12,688 nucleotides of DNA from Candidatus Woesearchaeota archaeon. Lineage in GTDB: Archaea > Nanobdellota > Nanobdellia > Woesearchaeales > GW2011-AR4. The notes below the pieces were generated by a model. That model searched no databases. It was not told the DNA's origin and saw only the letters and a list, made by a program, of their open reading frames with translations. The translations under genes were made by a program, and so were the position numbers. The stretch covers positions 1 through 12,688 of the forward strand of contig DUHN01000041.1 in NCBI GenBank assembly GCA_013330825.1. Direction: 5' to 3'. Positions 11,488-12,688 of this stretch are shown piece after piece (the first letter of the stretch is position 1; each line of letters starts with the position of its first letter).

Positions 11488-12688
11488 ATGAGATTCGCAT
11501 CATTGGCTCGTACCTTCATTGCCTGTGCTATTGTTCTGTATGCAATTGTGGGTTCTCTGATAGTTTTTGCAGAGATAACTCCTGAAGAAGCAGGTGGAGA
11601 AGCAGCGGATAGTAGCGCCACCGGCAGCGGCCTCACCCAGCAGCAGGAACGGGAGATGCAGGCGGCGGTGGAAGGTGGAGTGCTGCCTGCGTGGGTCAAT
11701 GATGACCCAAAATATATGCAAATGTTTGTTGACAGGCTCAACAAGCGATATGGTTCCCGCCTTACTATTGAAAAGGTGCATCAGTTTCCAGATAATACAC
11801 AAGTAAAATCCAGAGTAAACAGAGACGGTACTCAAGTAAAATACCTCGAGCTGGGGGACAGACCCCCCGGCATGCATTGGAAGGAAGCGAAAGCCAAGGG
11901 ATATCTCATCACGCTTGAGCAAAACAAAAGAGCAAATATACGCGGGACAGCAGACGGTGGGATAGAAGTGGAATATCCAGACGATGGCAATACTTGGTTT
12001 GGGGGGGATAATATTGAAATTGATGGCTCCATCCCCGGAGGGATGAAAGCAGTATTCGCCTCTCAAGCAAGGACCGGCAACGGCCTGCTCACCGTCACCA
12101 ACGGCGAGGACCTGGAAGTGTACTACGACCGCGTCAAGGTGGGGAAGGCGGACACGGTGGAGTACAGCTGCGTGCGGTTCTTTGACGTCGTGAACGCGGA
12201 CTTCACCGCATCGCCGTCAGAGGTGAGGATGTCCACGTCCTCGCTGGCGCCGGTCAAGATCACGGACTGCGCGAACAGGCAATTGTTCTTCACCTCCTAC
12301 GGCGAGGGCAGCTTCATCACCATCGCGGGGGATGGCATCACCATCGCCAACGGCGGACTGAACTGCACGGAGAGGGGCAAGGTGGACACCATGGAGGCCA
12401 ACGAGAGCGCGGTCATCAACCTGGGGGCGTCGTGCTTCGAGTGCCTGCTCATCCAGCCCATCGGGAGCTACTATTACTATGACGACCGGGCGAGGGAGAA
12501 GGACTTCGCGGTGCGGATACCGAAGGACGGGAAGAAGGGATACAGGTTCTGCCTAAGGAAGCTGCCGCTGCAAGCGTTCAAAACCTATGACGGATTGGGG
12601 GATCTGGTGGACAAGAGGGTGGAACTGAAGGGCAAGGCGCAGTACAAGAAATACCCGCTGAAGTACGGCAAGGCGGCTGACATCCTGA
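11488..12688 (+). CDS. Hypothetical exported or surface protein, 3' end outside window
   Basis: The frame stays open from the ATG at 11488 to the window edge, giving at least 400 aa; the terminal TGA lies in another frame. The N terminus MRFASLARTFIACAIVLYAI and onward is a signal peptide or anchor, with likely cleavage after VFA at residue 28. A Glu/Gly/Ser-rich linker (32-48) follows, then a mixed domain to about 190, then a probable beta-sandwich part with cysteines at 228, 271, 303, 326, 329 and 355. C326-x-x-C329 could be a disulfide or metal pair. From about 12070 the codons become almost entirely G/C-ending, whereas much of the 5' part is A/T-richer, so the gene may be a fusion. The family is not recognised. 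Confidence 0.8.
   Translation, partial: MRFASLARTFIACAIVLYAIVGSLIVFAEITPEEAGGEAADSSATGSGLTQQQEREMQAAVEGGVLPAWVNDDPKYMQMFVDRLNKRYGSRLTIEKVHQFPDNTQVKSRVNRDGTQVKYLELGDRPPGMHWKEAKAKGYLITLEQNKRANIRGTADGGIEVEYPDDGNTWFGGDNIEIDGSIPGGMKAVFASQARTGNGLLTVTNGEDLEVYYDRVKVGKADTVEYSCVRFFDVVNADFTASPSEVRMSTSSLAPVKITDCANRQLFFTSYGEGSFITIAGDGITIANGGLNCTERGKVDTMEANESAVINLGASCFECLLIQPIGSYYYYDDRAREKDFAVRIPKDGKKGYRFCLRKLPLQAFKTYDGLGDLVDKRVELKGKAQYKKYPLKYGKAADIL

Noticed and set aside
11500..12066. 188-aa minus-strand frame opposite the large exported protein
   Set aside because: The plus frame is open for 400 codons and begins with a signal peptide after a TATA box.
12686..12688. Terminal TGA as the stop of the last gene
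   Set aside because: It is out of frame; the reading frame ends in CTG followed by a single A, so the gene continues beyond the window.

Overview
The window is archaeal. It encodes a HMf-type histone, an archaeal/eukaryotic-type glutamyl-tRNA synthetase (GluRS), an archaeal-type cytidylate kinase, a CAT-anticodon tRNA with an intron in its anticodon loop, and many TTTATAAA-like TATA boxes. For six protein genes the first base of the TATA box lies 29-30 nt before the ATG, so their mRNAs are probably leaderless; a seventh lies about 33 nt away. A very small second histone-fold gene would suit a DPANN-type archaeon, but the lineage cannot be fixed from this sequence. Most genes use GC-rich codons. 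Two hypothetical genes (782-1405 and 7466-8491) and the region after about 10.9 kb use visibly more A/T-ending codons and look accessory.

Layout. 60-677 (-) is a Mn-type superoxide dismutase with its own leadered promoter. 782-1405 (-) is an unrecognised protein divergent from GluRS (1499-3181, +). GluRS is followed 1 nt later by a 59-aa minimal histone-fold gene (3183-3362, +), which converges with cytidylate kinase (3368-3928, -). A 300-bp intergenic region then carries a triple-hairpin element. 4229-6907 (+) is a UPF0182 membrane protein, 6991-7203 (+) a histone, and 7390-7463 (+) a tRNA-Ala. 7466-8491 (-) is an unrecognised 341-aa protein. 8611-10358 (+) is an overlapping operon of two metallophosphoesterases, the second frameshifted, and a HIT-family hydrolase. 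Next come an intron-bearing tRNA(CAT) (10396-10502), a second copy of the triple-hairpin element, a tRNA-like minihelix, and tRNA-Leu(TAG) (10778-10861). A partial duplicate of the tRNA-Leu 3' end follows, then two genes for exported proteins; the second runs off the right edge.

Functional picture. The core genes serve translation (GluRS, three tRNAs), nucleotide metabolism (CMP kinase, HIT hydrolase, phosphoesterases), chromatin (two histone-fold proteins) and oxidative defence (SOD). The exported proteins lie just downstream of tRNA-Leu, beside a short duplication of its 3' end, which is the usual signature of an integration hotspot.

Most unusual signals. (1) Two copies, 6.5 kb apart, of a 97-nt core made of three GC-rich hairpins with nearly identical geometry; the first stem and the outer closing stem differ in sequence between copies but stay paired. 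(2) A 39-nt minihelix carrying both acceptor strands of tRNA-Leu, placed where a tRNA-type TATA box would start transcription. (3) A 17-nt exact repeat of the tRNA-Leu 3' end 83 bp downstream. (4) A single-base frameshift in a phosphodiesterase gene whose two halves otherwise join perfectly.
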